Positions 1 through 13,330 are shown, numbered from the stretch's first letter. The stretch is DNA of 64,000 nucleotides from Epiperipatus broadwayi (GCA_028023455.1 JAQFVV010012405.1:12481031-12545030), one strand, 5' to 3'. Notes: generated from the sequence alone by a model not told the origin. Numbers and translations: made by a program.

Positions 1-24
1 TGAATATTAAGTGAATAAAAAGTT

Positions 25-575
25 TGTGGTAGCCTTTCCCACTGATTGTCTATGATTGTTCTAAAATGATGTTAATATAAAGAATTCTCAATCTGCATCA
101 TAACATGTTAGTACATTGAATGCTTACATATGATGCTAGTTAAAGTATAAATGGATTCATTCTGTATTTTTTCATTTATTGATGGGACTTGTATTAGCTT
201 ACACATAGGTTGCTGAGAGTTTTCATTAACTTCCACCTAAATTTAGTCTGTGTATGAGGGATCACAATTAACATTTACATGTATTAATTTTTTATTCATT
301 TATTATTTAGGGTTTGTTAAATATGAGGCACAGCCTTTTCCTCTGATTTTAGTGATTTCAGAATGGCTTACAATTGTCCTGAAATTATGTTAATATATGG
401 AATTCAAGATCTGCATTGTAACATGTTAATAAATTGGATGCTTATATATAATTCAACCTAAGGTGGTCTCATTCTGTGCTTTTTAATTTATTGATGGGGT
501 TGTATTAGTTTAAATATTGCTAGCTCAGGATTTTCAATAACTTCTGCATAAGTATTATCACAGTTAATAATAAAT
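25..575. repeat. Two diverged direct repeat units, spacing about 318 bp
   Basis: Two successive blocks carry the same landmarks in the same order. These include gttaatata at 71 and again at 389, followed in both by an aacatgtta block, a ttattgatggg block and a ttgtatta block. The units are strongly diverged, so this is an old tandem duplication or two old copies of a dispersed repeat. No coding potential and no hammerhead core were seen in it. Confidence 0.55.
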
Positions 576-1854
576 GTGCTAATACAAGAATAGATCTGTA
601 CAATAAGTTAGAGTAATAAATCTTTATTCACAGATTGTTTTCTGGATTTTAACTTTATCAATGAGACTTTAAATTTCAAATTGGAAGAAATGCAGCTATC
701 TATCATCCAGAAATCATCTTTGACTCATCATATTTTGATATTAGTAAAGATATTATATTTTTTGTTTAAATATGATTTAAACAGAAAGTCACATACATAA
801 ATATTAATGTTTGTATAAAAGATTGTGATAATGTCATTTTGTTTGTGATTCCATATTAGACTACTCCCATCAGCTTGAATTAAGTGTTACATGTCTTTAA
901 AAAATCAAATTTTTATTTAAACTTTTTTATTTTAATCTGAAGGAAATTATATTTGATTCACATGCACTGTAATGTTCTTTTAATACTACAATGATGTTTT
1001 GTCAAGTATGAAGAGGATACTCTCAAAGCCAAGCACAAGATAGGGATTTTGAAATGATAAAAGAGGCCATCTTAACTTTGTACCTAAATTCACATATATA
1101 GGCCAACCTAAAGTCTCTTGGAATGAGAGCATGAAGATATTTTGTTAATCACTTTATATCCATTAACTTTATCCTATTTATTAACTATCATGAAATCTTA
1201 TAATCTACTGCTTGTTAACATTATGATATATTAGAATCTATGTAACTCTCTATTTAATTTACTAACACAGTATTCATATGTAATTTTAATCAGAAAGAAA
1301 TTACACCCTCTACCCATGCACTATAGTATTGTTTTAATACCACAACAATGTTTTGTTGAGTATGAAGAATACTTTCAAATATATTCAATTATTGATGAAA
1401 GCACACAGATTAGTATGTAACAACATTTTGAGTAATATTTTTTTTATATCTTCATTAATTATTTCTGTCTGAACACTAATAGTACTAGCATGGGAATCAA
1501 ACTTAACTGTGTGAACACTAAATGTATAGGGACCCTCTAACTAACTAGACTTTACTGTCAAAGACAACAGTCAGGAGAAATTTCTTATGAGGATGATATA
1601 CCACTTTTAGGGCAATGTTAATGAGTCATTTCCAAGCATTATTAATTATCACAGTAGGTTGACTTATGGGGTAATTTGCCATTGTTATGTAAGAAATTTC
1701 CTTTTTATTTTTTTCTGTCTGACCAACATTCTTAATCTTTTCCAATTTATTTTATATTCATTGTTATATGCATAGCCTATTACTTTAAATACATCTGGGT
1801 TTTTTTTTTGCTTTCTAATCATTAATTTATGCTTTTTTAATCTTTATTCAATTG
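576..1854. other. AT-rich unassigned DNA with a second diverged direct repeat
   Basis: No gene is visible. One segment of about 70 bp starting catgcact at 961 recurs at 1315. Both copies end in a 'gtatgaag' block, and the spacing is about 354 bp. The rest is AT-rich sequence with homopolymer runs. Confidence 0.5.
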
Positions 1855-2038
1855 AACAGTTTAAATAAAGTTTGAATTTTCCTTAAAAAAATTTAATATT
1901 TAAATATATGTATATTGTCTGTACTAACATTAATGTAATTATAAAGGACTTGAACTCAAACTTTCAAGCTCCCTACATCTATACAATCTGTCTTATACAA
2001 CTAATACACATGGTCACATACATGTGAAAAAGAGAAAT

Positions 2039-2093
2039 GATCTCCAATATATGTATTTTGTGCTGAACCAGCACTCATCAGTTGGTCCAGATC
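2039..2093 (-). ncRNA. Hammerhead ribozyme motif, type I, family E copy 1
   Basis: Read on the minus strand. The core CUGAUGA is at 2081-2075. Stem II is GUGCU/AGCAC, 5 bp with loop GGUUC. The AAAA at 2059-2056 stands where GAAA is expected; the lost G would have followed a C, so CpG decay explains it. A tiny helix III follows, then the UA cleavage dinucleotide. Stem I pairs CCAA with UUGG and, beyond an internal loop, GAUC with GAUC. A homologous copy at 45017-45069 keeps the pairing with GACC/GGUC instead. The fold is well supported; present activity is doubtful because G12 is lost. Confidence 0.75.
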
Positions 2094-2427
2094 ACCATCT
2101 CCGACCCATACATACAATCAGTCCTCAGTTTTATATTAAGATAGCAAATCTTTAAATAGAAAATATTTAAACTTTAATGGATAAGCTTCAATCTGCTCCA
2201 TTTTTCAACTCTTCAGCCATCCATTTCATTGAAAATCTAAGGATGGCAAGCTCAAACCCCTGCTAATGCCAATATTATTATCATATCCATGTTGACCACA
2301 GATAGTACCTTAATATGTTAATTTAAGTATACAGAATAGGGATGAGCAGAATACATGCTGAATTTTTAAGATTTAAATATATGTATATTGTCTATACTAA
2401 CCTTTATGTAATTATAAGAGACTTCAA

Positions 2428-2660
2428 ATAGTGACAGTCATAAGTCGCATGACCCTATTCTCCTAAGCTTGTAAGTTATAAACAATGAATGAGAATTGCC
2501 AATTCCTCAACTTACTCTCGCATCTCTCTGAGGAGTGCCAAAACACAAAACCATGGTCAGGAGGTTTGGGGGTTCCTGACAGAGATATTTTAAATGCTTT
2601 CTCTGGATAAGCATTTATTACAAAGCTTGTTGAGGAATTGGCAATCCTCGTTGGTTTTTT
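2428..2660 (+). mobile_element. Family F insertion, 233 bp, hammerhead-bearing, 7-bp target duplication
   Basis: The element is flanked by ACTTCAA at 2421-2427 and 2661-2667. The first family E copy (near 1951) shows the uninterrupted site, so this is a real insertion into the second E copy. Inside it a perfect 17-bp inverted repeat (2495-2511 against 2629-2645) gives a snapback shape, and a hammerhead-like motif sits at 2523-2564. No ORF is present, so it is non-autonomous. The family is not identified. Confidence 0.7.
2523..2564 (+). ncRNA. Decayed hammerhead motif, family F
   Basis: The core CUGAGGA is at 2528-2534. Stem II is GUG/CAC (2535-2537 with 2544-2546) with loop CCAAAA. AAAA at 2547-2550 replaces GAAA and again follows a C, consistent with CpG loss. 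Helix III is CC-AU-GG, then UC at 2557-2558. Stem I (UCUCU against AGGAG) is only partly paired. The order of parts is exactly that of a type I hammerhead; it is probably inactive. Confidence 0.5.
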
Positions 2661-2845
2661 ACTTCAACTCCAACTGTCAAGCTCCTACATCTACCCAATC
2701 TATCTTATACTATTGATACATATGATCACATACATGTGAAAAAGATAAATGATCTCTAATATACATATTTTATGCTGAAACAGCACTCACCAGTTGTATG
2801 AGATAGATTGGATAGATGTAAGGAGTTTTATAATTACATTAAAAA

Positions 2846-4904
2846 AAAAATAATTAATTCCAGATGATGGAAATAATCCACATATAAATACAAGCATAAA
2901 AATCAATTTGTTCATTAATCCTGGATTTAATTACATCTTAATTGTTTTTGTAAAGGCTAAAAATGATAGAAACAATGTTATTAAAATTAGCATTAAGTGC
3001 TTTTATTTTATTTTAAAAACTCCATTTGTTTGTATGTTTAGTATACATTTTTTAATGATTTTTAACATACTCTATCAGATGGATACCCATTAATTTTGTA
3101 CATATGTTAGAAATCACTGACAATGTAATATGACAATAAAATATTTGAGGATCATCCCAGTCATTTGTTTAGCATAATAGCAATAGCAGATCATGTTTAA
3201 AATATAATAATATTGATCCAGTAGGTGTACAGTAATGTGCATGAGAAACTATATTTTTTTTAAAAAAATAACTTTATAGTAATTTCAAATAGAAATAAAA
3301 ACAAATCTCAGTGTCTCTCAATTGTAAATTTTTAAAAAAAAAAAACATTTCTTTCATAGACAAAATAATATTGGGATCAACTTTTGATGCATTGCAATTT
3401 CCTTTCCAATATTACACAGATTGTGACATTGTTTTTATTCTCCATTTTGAAACTGGAATAATAATGAAAAAGATCTGAATACTAAAAAATTATATATAAT
3501 ATTTTATAATAAGTGCTTACTGTGCACTAAAAAACCAAAAATAAGTTTTTTTATTTAACCACAATTAGCAATTTTATATTTAATTAAAAATTAAAGTGAT
3601 CCAAAAATTAATTAATTAAATTCTGGATATCACACACTTTTATTTAGAGTAAATATGAAAATCCCAATTATAATTGAAGAAACCAATTATTTTGTGGATT
3701 GTTCTTGGACAAGTAACATCAAATACTTCAATGTTTAATAAAGATGTAAGTAATTGATTTTTTGTAATAAAAACTCTTCATATATAACAATGAATCAATT
3801 AATTATTTAAATAACAAACATCTCAACTTAGAACCTTTGTTTATTCTAGTCAAATTTACATACTCAATTAATTTTTAAGTGAGAAATGTTTCACTTAAAT
3901 AAAATAATCTTATATAATTAAGATTAATAGCATTTTCCTGAATAAAGTTTTATTGATGTTATTAGATATTAGTTCAATTTAGACTATATATACATAAACC
4001 AAATATATGTATTGCTAAACTGCGAACTATACAAACATTTATTTTATAAACTAATTTTTATTTAAACCAACCCCAAATATTTGTCATCTGGTATCACAGT
4101 TTACTATTAATGAAAGAAAAGTGAATATAATTTATTATTCAACAGTATATTAACCAATAGCATATTTTCAAATACTGTTATCACTTTTGGCTTTACTTTC
4201 TTATTGGGCAGCTTATTATGATATATATTTGCCAGTTTGCATTTATTTAATCACAGAAATTGGAATTAAAATTATTAGTTTTAAAAAATCTGGAAAATGT
4301 CACTAATTGGATATATATATATAAAGAAATTAACAATCAGTAGCATTTTATTGGTAACTGCAATTGGTGATCATTTTAATTGAAAGGAGGCTGCTAAACT
4401 AAAAGAATTGTCAACGTTGCAAAAAAAATGAAAAGATACTCATTTCAAAATTGGGCATGTATTTTAGTATAAGAGCTAAAATATTGAAAGAACAACTAAA
4501 ATGTTATTAATTATACATAAAAGGCGTAATTCCATTATGAAAATTATTGGTACCAAATATAGAATATAAAGATCAGATGTTTTTATAAAAAAACATCAAT
4601 ATTTTATAAGCAACAGATAAAGAAATAATACATTACGGATACTGATATTTAAAAAAGGTGACATCGAAAATAGTAGAAATTAGATCTATCAATATTTTGG
4701 TCAATTTTTAATAATGTTATTTCAACATGTACTCAACAAATTCTAGACTCAGACTAACCCAAAGACCAAGTTGCATATGAAAATGGTTATATAAAATACA
4801 ATATGAAATCATGATATGAAAAAGTTCAATGATTTTTCTCCATTTTGCTTTGAATTTATAGATTATTAAAAGTCATTGTGTAAATATTTCAGTTGGTGAT
4901 TAAA
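2846..4904. other. AT-rich DNA, nothing recognised
   Basis: This stretch has many A and T runs and a short (TA)n tract near 4310-4322. A 61-codon open frame at 2908-3093 has simple AT-driven composition and no recognisable domain, so it is not called as a gene. Confidence 0.5.
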
Positions 4905-5240
4905 GCTTTGCAACATCAGTTGTACCGGTCAGAATTGTATGTTCGTCTAACAAGAGCTAGCATCTAGGCAAAAGTACCTAGAGTCCAATCATATGCAGGA
5001 TACTTAAGTCAGGAATAATCTTGAACTCTGCCCTATCGCCTAATTTCCAAATCTATAACATTACGAACAACATTTCTGATGATAGCAAATGAAATTTCTC
5101 TTAATTCCTGTCTCGGAGCATCAGCAGAGAAACAAAAGATCTATAGGAAAATGGTTAACTTGACCTGTAACCCCCCCCCCTTTTTATAAGATGGGCTACC
5201 TTATAACTATCTTACTTTTACAAATGTATAGACTAGCTTA
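4905..5240. repeat. Dispersed repeat, family G, copy 1
   Basis: It shares ordered landmarks with 14975-15240: a gtcagaat block, a ctaaca block, a tccaaat block, a ctgatg block and agaaacaaaaga. Copies are diverged with indels. It holds a run of ten C at about 5170-5180. No ORF and no proper ribozyme fold were found (a CUGAUG string is present without stem II). Confidence 0.4.
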
Positions 5241-8200
5241 AGGGCAAGTGGACTCTATCATATATGACGCAATATAATCGCAGATGTGCACGCATGAAAG
5301 GAACAAAATATGACCAACGAATAATTTATTAAATTGTTTATTTATTTATAATAATAATTGGTTAGCATTTTAGGTAAACAAATATAGAATATACAAGAAA
5401 TATGCCACGAGTCTATTTACACATATTTAATACTATCTGGATTTCACATAATTATCGGTAATGATTTGTGCATTCCATAAATGACACATTGGAACATAGA
5501 TTAATGATTAACAAATATGCAAATATCAGGTACAAATATTAATAAAATCAATAAATAATCAAAACGATGCGGGATAATATGCTAATGAAAGATATCAAAT
5601 TTACAAGGCTTTTATTATGAACGTCATGATGTATTTAATAAAAACAAATGATCTGACAAATTTCAAATGAATGTAGTTTGGTTTAATTACAGTTTATCAT
5701 AACGGCAAAGTAGAATATATTATAAATTGCAAAGTGTAAACAGTCTTTAACGATTTTCACTTATGATTTAAGAAGAAAACATTTATTTGCGCATTTGGTT
5801 ACATTATTTGATTTTGGTAGGATTTACTGAAAGTTATTTATCAGCGCATCTAAAAATCGTTTAATGAGAGGGTGGATAGCTTAAATAAGCTTTAAAACAT
5901 GACATTTCTAACCCATAAAATATAAATAAATGAAAGATTGGGATGGTTTATAAAATCATAGCATTACGACTTATAGACTAATAATGGGGAATGTAAAATA
6001 TTAATAACTGCGATGCTGACCGATATGATAACACCAGAAAGGACGAGAAGCTTCATCAACTTAAACGAACATAAAAGCTCATCTGCACTTGTAACAGATG
6101 GCATCTGAAGAAGTGGTTGATAGGGATTTTATGGTTTCGAGGTTTTCCGAATGTTATCCTATATAGAGCCTAGCTACAACCTGACACAACCCATGGAGTC
6201 GGTGCTTCCAAACCCCGATAAGAAATGTGCCTTACGAAATAATCCAGGATTGCCAGGTAGTTTGACAAAGCAAGATATGTTATAACATTATCAAGGGTAA
6301 GCAGCACTAATAAATATCAGGTCTGTAATGACACTGATGTATTAAGGACCTCGTAAATTAGAAAATCTGGCGTAATGACATGATACAGTTTAAAACATTC
6401 TTAATGGTACGTAATTGACCTTAAATATTGGTTAGAAAGTCAAACATAAAGAGGGAGAATATGTAGTTCCCATCATTAAACAAATATCAATATGCTTGAC
6501 ATGTAGAAAGATTAAATTTAAAATAATCACATTAGATGGTGTGATAAGCAAAAGATTGACCATATAAAAAAACCAGCAAAGGTAGGTCATTAAGTTTACT
6601 CAATATTAAAATTCATTAAATCAATAGCATTAAGATTATTGTAAATTGATATCTTTAAATGTGGCAACAGATAGTATGCCATGAAACACATAGAACAATT
6701 CAGTAAAGTTATTCAATCGAGTGAACTTTTGAGTTTAGTAAGAAAGCTTACACTTAATTATTTAAGATTCCATAATGACGGAATACATAGTAGGTGAAAT
6801 GGGATGATGGCTAAATAATACCGTTTCACTACATGTAAGTCTTCAGTGACAAAGGCAAAACTAAGCAAGTGCATAAAAGGGATATTATAGTAATATACAT
6901 CTTACATTCATTTCATTGATTACTCAAGTTTACAGTAGATGGCTCTAGAGTTGAGTGAAAAGAACTGTTCTAATAAATAGGAATGTACATACTAAGTCTA
7001 ATGTTTCCTTTTTATAAAAATATACACACTAGATACAATAGTGCTTTTTATTTTATCACATTTTATAGGGCTTAAGTGAAATGAAGATGCAGTAAAGATT
7101 TGATGAACAGATTTTTTTTTTTGTAAAAAGATTAAAAGCAAAACAAAAAAAAAGAGTTATTTATTTGTTTTTTGTTTTTAGATTATTATGGTATTATTGT
7201 TAATTCAAATGATGATCTACAGAATGTTCTTAACATTGTAAATATTGGGATAACAGGCAAGAATGATGTTTGTAAACAATTATAATATCATACTTTCTCT
7301 AAAGAAAAAACCTCAAAAAATATATGTATATAAAAAAACATTATGTTGTTGTTTAGAAAAAGGGAATAAGATCTCACCCTGGCAAACTTGTTCATCTATT
7401 AAACCTTAGCATCTTTACAAAGTAAATACATTCTTTTATGGACTCAGTAATCTTTACTATAAAAGTCATCAAAATTTAACTATGGATATTATGGTCTTTA
7501 GGATTATTATTGAGAAAAGACAAAAGGAGCATAATTTTTTTAAAAAGTAATAGGATTCCCCCCTCCCCAGAAATCCTTTTAACCTATTCAGATTTTAACT
7601 TTTTTTTTTTTTTTGAAATACAGAATAACAGTTTTTATAAATTTGATGTAATTTTACTCCAAACATATAAGGAATCTACTAGAATACTATACTTCAGTAT
7701 CAGGTTGCTAATAGTGGTTAAATTAAATTATTTAGTAACAGAGAAAGAGATTATAATATTATTTAATATTATTCAAAGAGCATTTCTCTTTGCCCTAATC
7801 CAGATTCTTTGTATTCCACACCCATTTCTTCAATAAGCTTGATTAATCAATGCAATATTCATATCCCAGAGTGTTTCTAATGTTTTCCTTTGTCATTTAA
7901 AACTTAGAATCCAATGTTGAAATTAATGAGAAGTCATATAATTTTTGGTTGTTTTAAAAAAATGTTTAATAATTAACATTCAAAAAATTCAAGTTGCTTT
8001 ATTAGTCAATAAAAAAAAAAAACTCTGCATCTTTTGAACTCAATGTCATTCTATTTTGCTATAATTGTAGATCTTGATGTATATTTTAATGTTGTACAGT
8101 ATAAATTCCATTGTACTATATAAAAAGTTAAAAGATAGGTTATTTCATTATAAGGCTATCACTTGTTTAATTAGCTTATTTATATATAAGTATATTATTC

Positions 8201-9237
8201 TCCTAAATTGATTGAAGTGAGATGAGCATTCCTTTAGTATAAATCATTCAAAATATTTTATTTAAGAATTTAATGGACAGATCCTAATATCAGTAAGTAT
8301 TTACTTGAACTTTCTGCATTTATTGATAATAAATTTATTATTATATTACTAAATATTTGTTTTTACTATGCATATAAAAATAAATTATAACAGCAGCATA
8401 TTTTCAATACAACATGGAGTTCTTGATTAGCCATATTTACATGGAAAAACATAAACGACAGCCATAAATCCTATTCTATATCTGCTAAAAGTCTGGCTTT
8501 ATTTTGTTCATTTGTGTGACTACATATTGAAGTAATATTACAAGCATTTTATACGCACATCAATAAAACATTCTCTTTAATTAAATTCACAATAGAATCA
8601 GAACAAGAATTGACATTCTCAAATGTTCTTTGATTAAACTCATAGCAAAATCAAAATTACAGTTTACAGAAAATTCACACACATGGGGACATTTTAATAT
8701 ATATTTTCAATCATGACAAAAACACAAATCATTGAGATATAACAGAGCAAAAAAGGTTTGTTCAGAAAACAATGATTTAGAAAACGATCTACATAGATCG
8801 ACCTCTCATTAAGAAATATTTCCATTAGTTGTCATTAAGCTAATTAAAAAAAACATCAAAAGAAAAAACAATTATTGGTACAGTAATGTATCCATACATA
8901 CCAGGGATAGTTGACAAACTAAAGAAAATCTGCTTTTACTTTCCAAAGTTATAATATATTATGAGAAATCCCAACTACTATTAAATCTAAATTTAAATGC
9001 AGAAAAACATAAACTGCATTTATAAAATATAAAAAGACAAAAATATTGAGCAGAGTGAAAGAAAAGTATTCAAATGAGCCGCTAACATGACAAAGGCTAA
9101 CAACTTCACAAATCAAGCTTGTGTGACAATGCATAATGTCTAGCAATCCCCATTAACCCTGTTCTTAAGAAAAAGTGGAAAAATCAGGAAGATCCTAATA
9201 GATAAGTATTTAAAATTTCCAGTGATTCTCATCTTTG
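5241..9237. other. AT-rich DNA, nothing recognised
   Basis: There is no credible coding segment. The 108-codon open frame at 7510-7836 is dominated by AT-rich codons and a poly-T run and matches no family I know. The 5.25-6.9 kb part is slightly less monotonous in base composition but has no long ORF on either strand. Confidence 0.45.
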
Positions 9238-9455
9238 GAAAATAGCCTAGTTGGTTACAGCGTCACCTTAAATTCAATATTCATAAATTTAAAAGCCCAG
9301 GTTTGATTCCCTTTATAGTTATGTTACTGGTCAGCAAGTAATACCCAAAGAAGAAAGATAAATAATATTTAAATTGTTGTGTTATATACTAGCAATTGTT
9401 GTTGAATATATTTGAAAACTTTAAATAAAGTTTACATTTTTTTAAAGGCATTTAA
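9238..9455 (+). mobile_element. tRNA-derived SINE (family S3), single copy
   Basis: The head resembles a tRNA gene. It has an A-box-like tagcctagttgg at about 9243 followed by a B-box-like ggtttgattcc at about 9300, at roughly tRNA spacing. A non-tRNA body follows, ending near a tttaaataaagttt segment with a T-rich tract. A closely similar 3' segment occurs near 1858, so the tail belongs to a dispersed repeat. No target duplication was identified. Confidence 0.55.
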
Positions 9456-10300
9456 CAATTAATATTAGATGATGGAAATAGTTCAATATATAATTCCAAT
9501 TAAAAATACTCTCATCACAAACTTTCATACCATCAAAAATTCTAATACACTTGAGCATGGTTTAACAAAATAACATAGTGTTAAAAAATAGTATCTATAA
9601 AATAGTTGTAAATGAGATATTGCACAAAGTGGAAAGATGTAGCTTGGAATCAATGGAGAGTCAAGGTTCCATATCTTTTCAAAAATTAGTTTAATGACTT
9701 CATCACAAAATGCCAAAGGAGTTAAAGAACTAGATGTTATACTAAGGATATAGTTTTGGTTAACATTGTAATGATAGCACTTATCGCTTCGATGGCCTTG
9801 ACCTAAGGAGTTCAAATCTGGACTAAATAAAACCTAAAAAGTATTATTTGTATTCAAGCAGATGATCCACAACTAGCAGCCATGCTGGATTTCAGATGAT
9901 TACCAATTATTTTGAATGAATTAAAAGCAATATTTCTTATATTATTAGATCTCCTCATATCTAGATACTTTGATCTAGATTTAGAATGGTAGACTCTTTA
10001 CAAATTTGAATGATCTTAATTTAATTTTGAAGACTTCACTTTCAAATTCATCAGTTGGATAACTTTCATTCTATATGCTTGTTCTTGCTTTCTTGAATAT
10101 TCAGATATTGATTTTTAATATTATTTCAACTCAAAAGTGGCTGGTGTTCCTATTCAAATTGTAAATTCAAATTCTCTACTTAAATTTCTGTAGATTATTC
10201 AGCAGATGAGAACATTTTCTCTCTCCTTGGAGAAGAATCTCATTAAAAAACATGTGTTGGAGTTATATCACACTTAACAAGATAATAATTAATAAAGGTT
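9456..10300. other. Unassigned AT-rich DNA
   Basis: A weak tRNA-like segment with a gagttcaaatctgg B-box-like string lies at about 9775-9825; it is too degraded to call. The sequence just before 10301 shows no similarity to the fructose-bisphosphatase fragment that follows. Confidence 0.4.
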
Positions 10301-10738
10301 ATTGGAGAATTCGTTTTATCAGAACCAAATATTAAAATTAAACCTAGAAGCAAAATCTATAGTATAAATGAAGGCTATTCACAGTATTGGGACGAAGCTA
10401 TCAAGGAATGCATATATCAGAAAAAATTTTCATCTAATGGTAAACCTTACGGTGCTCAATATGTTGGTTCTATGGTGGCTGATGTCCATCAAACATTGAT
10501 ATATGAAGGTATTTTTTAATATCCTGCAACATCAGAAAGTCCTAAAAGGAAGCTGCGCTTACTTTATGAATGTAATCTTATGGCCTTTATAATTGAAAAA
10601 GCTTCCAATGGAATGATTCCTATTTTAGACCTAGTTTCCACATCTATTCACCAAAGATCACCTATCTGTATTGGTTCCAAAGTGGATGTGGAAGACATTC
10701 TTTTTCTATATAAAAAGATGACTGATAAAAAATTGTAA
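10301..10738 (+). pseudogene. FBP: Fructose-1,6-bisphosphatase retro-pseudogene (C-terminal 145 codons)
   Basis: One frame reads through a clear C-terminal part of class I fructose-1,6-bisphosphatase, the gluconeogenic enzyme that hydrolyses fructose-1,6-bisphosphate. Family blocks appear in order: [41 protein letters not shown]. The YEC glutamate corresponds to a metal ligand in the animal enzyme. The frame ends in TAA at 10736-10738. There is a premature TAA at 10517-10519, in the place of a Leu/Met codon before YP, and a small deletion after the LLYEC block where the family has a glycine-rich turn. The N-terminal half is absent. Animal FBP genes split this region over several exons, yet here it is contiguous, which points to a 5'-truncated, LINE-made retrocopy. 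No poly-A tail or target duplication could be defined. Identification is confident; retrocopy origin is inferred. Confidence 0.9.
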
Positions 10739-10739
10739 A

Positions 10740-13330
10740 GTTTATAGATTGCATCCTGTCTTTATATTCTGAGCACTTCAATTGTGATATTTGGATTTTC
10801 CATTTTCTAAAACTAACCATTTAAAGCATGGAATATTACTCAGTAAATGAGTATTTATCTATTTTTAATTAGAAGAAAAAAAACAGGACCAGAAAAACAT
10901 TCAAAACATCACCTCTCAACCATTGGCAAGTCTGGCGACTAGTGTTTTTTTTTTTTTGCTGGCCCTCTGTGATGATTGTTTGACAGATTTTCGACTTAAA
11001 ACGGGCTAATGAAAGATTATTTTATCTTTACTTTATTTTTGCGATTCACAAATTGATTTGCATAGCACTGACAAACTTATGTTTGACTTTTTTCTCCTTT
11101 CATCTTCTTTTCTCTTATTCTCCCCCCTTTTGCACTGTTTTTTCTCTTTCTTTAAAATTAGAATGACCATACTCATTAATCAGTTGCCCGATGATGATGG
11201 CGCAAAATCAAAAAGGCGTTTATATGTAATAATTCACGTTAGTGTTTTAATTTATAGTGAATTAAAGTAATTATGAAAAAAAATCGACTGCTTTTGACTA
11301 ATCAATAGAAGAAAATTTAACGTTCTCATTTAATTATCTGAACCAGTAAATAACTTACCAAGAATTACTACTAAGTGAATCATTTAGTACCTTTCGATAA
11401 TTCTATAGCGATTTAAATCTTTACTTATTTTATATTAATTGAAGTCTCATTTTTTATAGCAAAAACGTTTAAAAGAATATTTAAAGCTTTTTTTTTTTAT
11501 CATTTGTAATAATACGCAACAAAACCGAAACCTTCACTTTTTTAAAAAAAGAAAAAGAAAAAAGAAAATTGAAGTTAACCATCCTTTCTTATTTGCTAGA
11601 TCTTTTCAATTTATCATCAAGTTTTTATTCAGCAAATTTGAGGAAATTGGAATTTAAATGTATGTAGCTTACTTCCAATCCTAAAAGCCAAGGAGGCCCA
11701 AGCATTATCTTTTGCCTCAAACCATCCTGAAACTCTGCTTTTTATTGTAGTACTTAATCTTGCAATTCAGCAAAGAATTCTTCTCTATCAATAGGCACAG
11801 CCCGAAGTCGTACTTCGCCGTAATCAAAGATCGAGTCTTGAAAATAATACAAATCTTTCATTTCTGGTTTGAAAAGAATCTAATTGCAAATTCATTTGTC
11901 GCCGCTGGACATTTGGTTCAATAAAGTTAACCAGAATTTAGCACCCAGTCTCCAACCTATAAATGGCAACAAATTTTGTAATATACATGTATTTCTTAAT
12001 TTTTATAATTGTCTAAATAAATTTGTTGCTTGAAGCAACTAAATTTGAAATTAAAAAATAATAATAACTTTTAGTCAATTCTTCCAAATTTCTAATACCA
12101 TTTACATATTTTTTAAGTTTAACTAAATTATTGCTTTATTTGAAGAATTAATTGCTAAAACTTTTACTCGAAAAAAAAATGCCTTTTTTTTTTATTTCAA
12201 AATTAATAAAATTTGTGATTTGTTTTTTTAATTTTATTATTTTTGCTTTATTTCAACAAAAATTAATTTTAGTGATTCATAACTCTTATTTAAACTATAA
12301 GCCGTAGTCCATAAGTGTATTTTATTTGTCTCCACGAGATGAAATAGAAAGATTAAGAGGCAAAGTCCAAAGGATTTTATAACAAAGAATATAGATATAA
12401 ATAATAAAAAAATCACAATGAAATACAAACAAATCACTACTGATATTCAAAGTCATTGTTAAAGAAAAGCTTTTATATTAATAAAAGACTGCATATATTT
12501 AATAAAGTTTTTATTTAAAAAAAAGACAATATCAAATTATTAATAAGAAATTATGACTAATAAATGTTTGGATTAAATTAATCATGAAATTTAATACCGC
12601 CTCTATTTTACACGCATGTATACTATACATGTGTGTATTGTGTATAGACCAATAAGGTACATGAATAAACAAGAAGGAAGTATATTAAGCATTTGTCTTA
12701 TACACATATTTACACTCGCGTACGCTAACCACACACACACACATACTTACCCTTGAAATTTTTATTTACATTTAAAATCTCCTGAATTAGTAACAATCAC
12801 ATGAGGTTTTCTGCATGGTATTCATGAAGTATTGAATCTACAATACTTTTCTCTAATAAAAGGCTGTTGTTTTATTTTGGCATAGTTATTCTTTTTAGAT
12901 TTTGGTGTTTTTATGTCAATTTACATTTGGACATATTTTAGACATTTTTATTTTACAAAAATCATTTAGTCAGTGCATACATCAAAATTTTTTGTGTAGT
13001 TTTAATAATCATTATTTGCTTGCACAAGTACACAAATCTGTCTTTGTTAAGTTTGTTGGTGTTCCAACACAAACTGATAAGTTCTTGCCTGCCATATTTT
13101 CATAATTTTCATACAGTTACAGCTGTACCCATCTTTTTAATGAAAAATCAGTATACTCTTTCATAAGTGCTTTTTCCTTTCCCACAATTTATGCAAATTT
13201 TTTGATGCTCTCTAACAATTAAAAATGTTGTGGTGGACAATCTGGATTTTAAATTCAAACAAATTAAACTATGAAAGCAGGAAAATATTTTTTCTACTTA
13301 TTGGCAATTGCCAATCTTACTTACCCATGT
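10740..13330. other. Unassigned AT-rich DNA with small repeats
   Basis: It holds a short (AC)n run at about 12728-12742 and an 8-bp-arm palindrome (catgtata/tatacatg) at 12615-12631. Open frames of 66-70 codons at 11058, 12237 and 12902 have no recognisable motif and are not called. Sequence at 10739-10880 may be 3' untranslated sequence carried by the FBP retrocopy. Confidence 0.4.

Larger units (their letters stand above)
1855..2845 (-). mobile_element. Composite hammerhead-bearing repeat, family E (two copies plus inverted end)
   Basis: One copy (about 1890-2100) and a second (about 2371-2427 continuing at 2661-2800) share several blocks in order: a poly-AT start, a 'ctaca-tct-a--caatct' block, a 'gatcacatacatgtgaaaaag' type block, and then the hammerhead. 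The second copy is interrupted by the 233-bp family F insertion. It ends by running into an inverted copy of its own earlier part (about 2796-2845), which makes a snapback. The second ribozyme (about 2751-2793, minus strand) has lost a core base (CUGGUGA) and its stem I is cut by the inversion junction, so it is dead. The sense strand of the ribozyme is minus. Confidence 0.65.

Noticed and set aside
5078-5110. ctgatgatagcaaatgaaa in family G as a hammerhead
   Set aside because: The bases between the core and GAAA do not form a stem, and the second family G copy lacks GAAA there.
7510-7836. 108-codon open frame
   Set aside because: AT-driven composition with a poly-T encoded Phe run; no domain, no splice or start context.
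9775-9825. Additional tRNA gene or SINE
   Set aside because: Only a weak B-box-like string; no matching A box or cloverleaf.
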